From assembly GCF_001682865.1 (NCBI RefSeq), contig NZ_MAQX01000001.1:682001-746000 (forward strand): 64,000 nucleotides of DNA. The letters run 5' to 3'. Below are positions 63,565 through 64,000 of the stretch, one piece after another (within the stretch, counting starts at the first letter, position 1; each line of letters opens with the position of its first letter). This DNA comes from Bacillus sp. FJAT-26390 (lineage in GTDB: Bacteria > Bacillota > Bacilli > Paenibacillales > Paenibacillaceae). The notes under the pieces were generated by a model. It saw nothing but the letters and a program-made list of their open reading frames with translations. It ran no database searches and was not told where the DNA came from. The position numbers were made by a program, and so were the translations under genes.

Positions 63565-63593
63565 TTGATTGAAAGCGTTTTCAATTCTATAAT
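63565..63593 (+). promoter_or_regulatory. Promoter of the Opu-type operon
   Basis: TTGATT (63565-63570), 17-nt spacer, TATAAT (63588-63593). Confidence 0.65.
63569..63584. promoter_or_regulatory. CcpA cre site
   Basis: TTGAAAGCGTTTTCAA is a perfect match to the cre consensus WTGNAARCGNWWWCAW. It overlaps the -35 box and spacer, so CcpA should repress the promoter during growth on preferred carbon. Confidence 0.85.
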
Positions 63594-63708
63594 ATAGGTG
63601 TGAAGTAATCTTACATCGGACGAAAAATAACTGAGAAACGGAGGTTCTATGTCACTAAATATGACATGTTAAACTATTGATTTGCAGCCCTAGAGAGGAG
63701 AGGCTCGG

Positions 63709-64000
63709 ATGGAATATTTGTTTGAACATCTTGATAAGGTGACTGAGCTATTAATCGAACATATTTATCTCGTATCTCTTTCGCTAATTATTTCTATTTT
63801 TGTTGCTGCTTTAATTGCGGCCGTCATTTCCAGGTATGCCAAAGCACAATCCCCCGTTCTAGGCGCCCTGGGCATCATTTATACCATTCCGAGCATCGCA
63901 TTATTCGCGTTGCTGATCCCCTTCCTTGGGCTTGGCGTAAAGCCGGCCGCAATTGCCCTAATCGCCTATTCCCAGATGGCGCTGGTGCGAAACATGGTTG
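63709..64000 (+). CDS. Osmolyte ABC transporter permease (OpuBB/OpuCB-like), partial
   Basis: The first 97 codons of a membrane permease cut by the window end. MEYLFEHLDKV leads into a hydrophobic span, then the family segment LGIIYTIPSIALFALLIPFL and LGLGVKPAAIALIAYSQ typical of glycine-betaine/carnitine/choline permeases. GAGAGGAGAGG precedes the ATG. A cre site overlaps its promoter. The ATPase and binding-protein genes would lie beyond the window. Confidence 0.88.
   Translation, partial: MEYLFEHLDKVTELLIEHIYLVSLSLIISIFVAALIAAVISRYAKAQSPVLGALGIIYTIPSIALFALLIPFLGLGVKPAAIALIAYSQMALVRNMV

Overview
The window is a contiguous chromosomal segment of a spore-forming, low-to-mid GC Firmicute, most likely Paenibacillus or a close relative (inference). 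The gene order pnp-ylxY-mlpA-dut-dpaAB-asd-dapGA-rnj-tepA-ylzJ-spoIIIE, then ymfF-ymfH-ymfI-ymfJ-ymfK-rodZ, pgsA-cinA-recA-recX-rny-ymdB-spoVS and miaB-ricA, is the conserved Bacillales backbone. It departs from Bacillus subtilis in Paenibacillus-like ways: dut follows mlpA, sleB follows spoIIIE, and dnaN and pduL paralogues lie before miaB. TTG and GTG starts behind strong AGGAGG-type ribosome sites are common.

Layout. 1-12.2 kb: RNA turnover (pnp, RNase J), a zinc protease, dUTPase, dipicolinate synthase and the aspartate/diaminopimelate pathway; asd carries an in-frame amber codon. 12.3-16.9 kb: tepA, ylzJ, spoIIIE and the germination enzyme sleB behind a near-consensus sigma-G promoter. 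17-30.5 kb: the ymf operon, membrane lipid synthesis, recA with a LexA box, RNase Y and spoVS behind a sigma-H-like promoter. 30.5-37.3 kb: a dipeptidase, a 2-oxoacid:ferredoxin oxidoreductase pair, a stand-alone PduL, and a DHA2-type efflux pump divergent from its likely TetR regulator. 37.5-41.3 kb: a second sliding clamp with a ribbon-helix-helix partner, miaB and ricA. 41.4-44.8 kb: bioY divergent from an ECF transporter module in which one ATPase is fused to EcfT, with a BirA-type operator between. 44.8-48.2 kb: HAD hydrolase, MFS carrier, signal peptidase and a DUF4184 membrane protein. 48.4-53.6 kb: a two-component system followed by an RND pump.

The most notable system is at 53.9-59.85 kb: a thiazole/oxazole-modified peptide (TOMM, heterocycloanthracin/sonorensin-like) cluster. 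An 83-residue precursor with 15 core cysteines, starting with an unusual triple CIGF repeat, is followed by a terminator-like hairpin, a ThiF-like maturation protein, a fused cyclodehydratase/YcaO protein ending in PHPFP, and a SagB-type dehydrogenase. No transporter or leader protease gene lies inside it; the RND pump upstream is a candidate for export or self-protection. A His/Met-rich repeat protein lies convergent to the cluster.

The last 3.5 kb holds small conserved proteins (DUF3889, YbjQ), a short-chain dehydrogenase, an AraC-type regulator, and the start of an Opu-type osmolyte ABC permease preceded by a perfect CcpA cre site. No rRNA, tRNA, CRISPR array, prophage or insertion sequence was seen. 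Other points of interest are tandem small hairpins in the RNase J leader, a promoter-terminator pair upstream of recA that could make a very short RNA, and a 48-codon ORF translationally coupled to pgsA.
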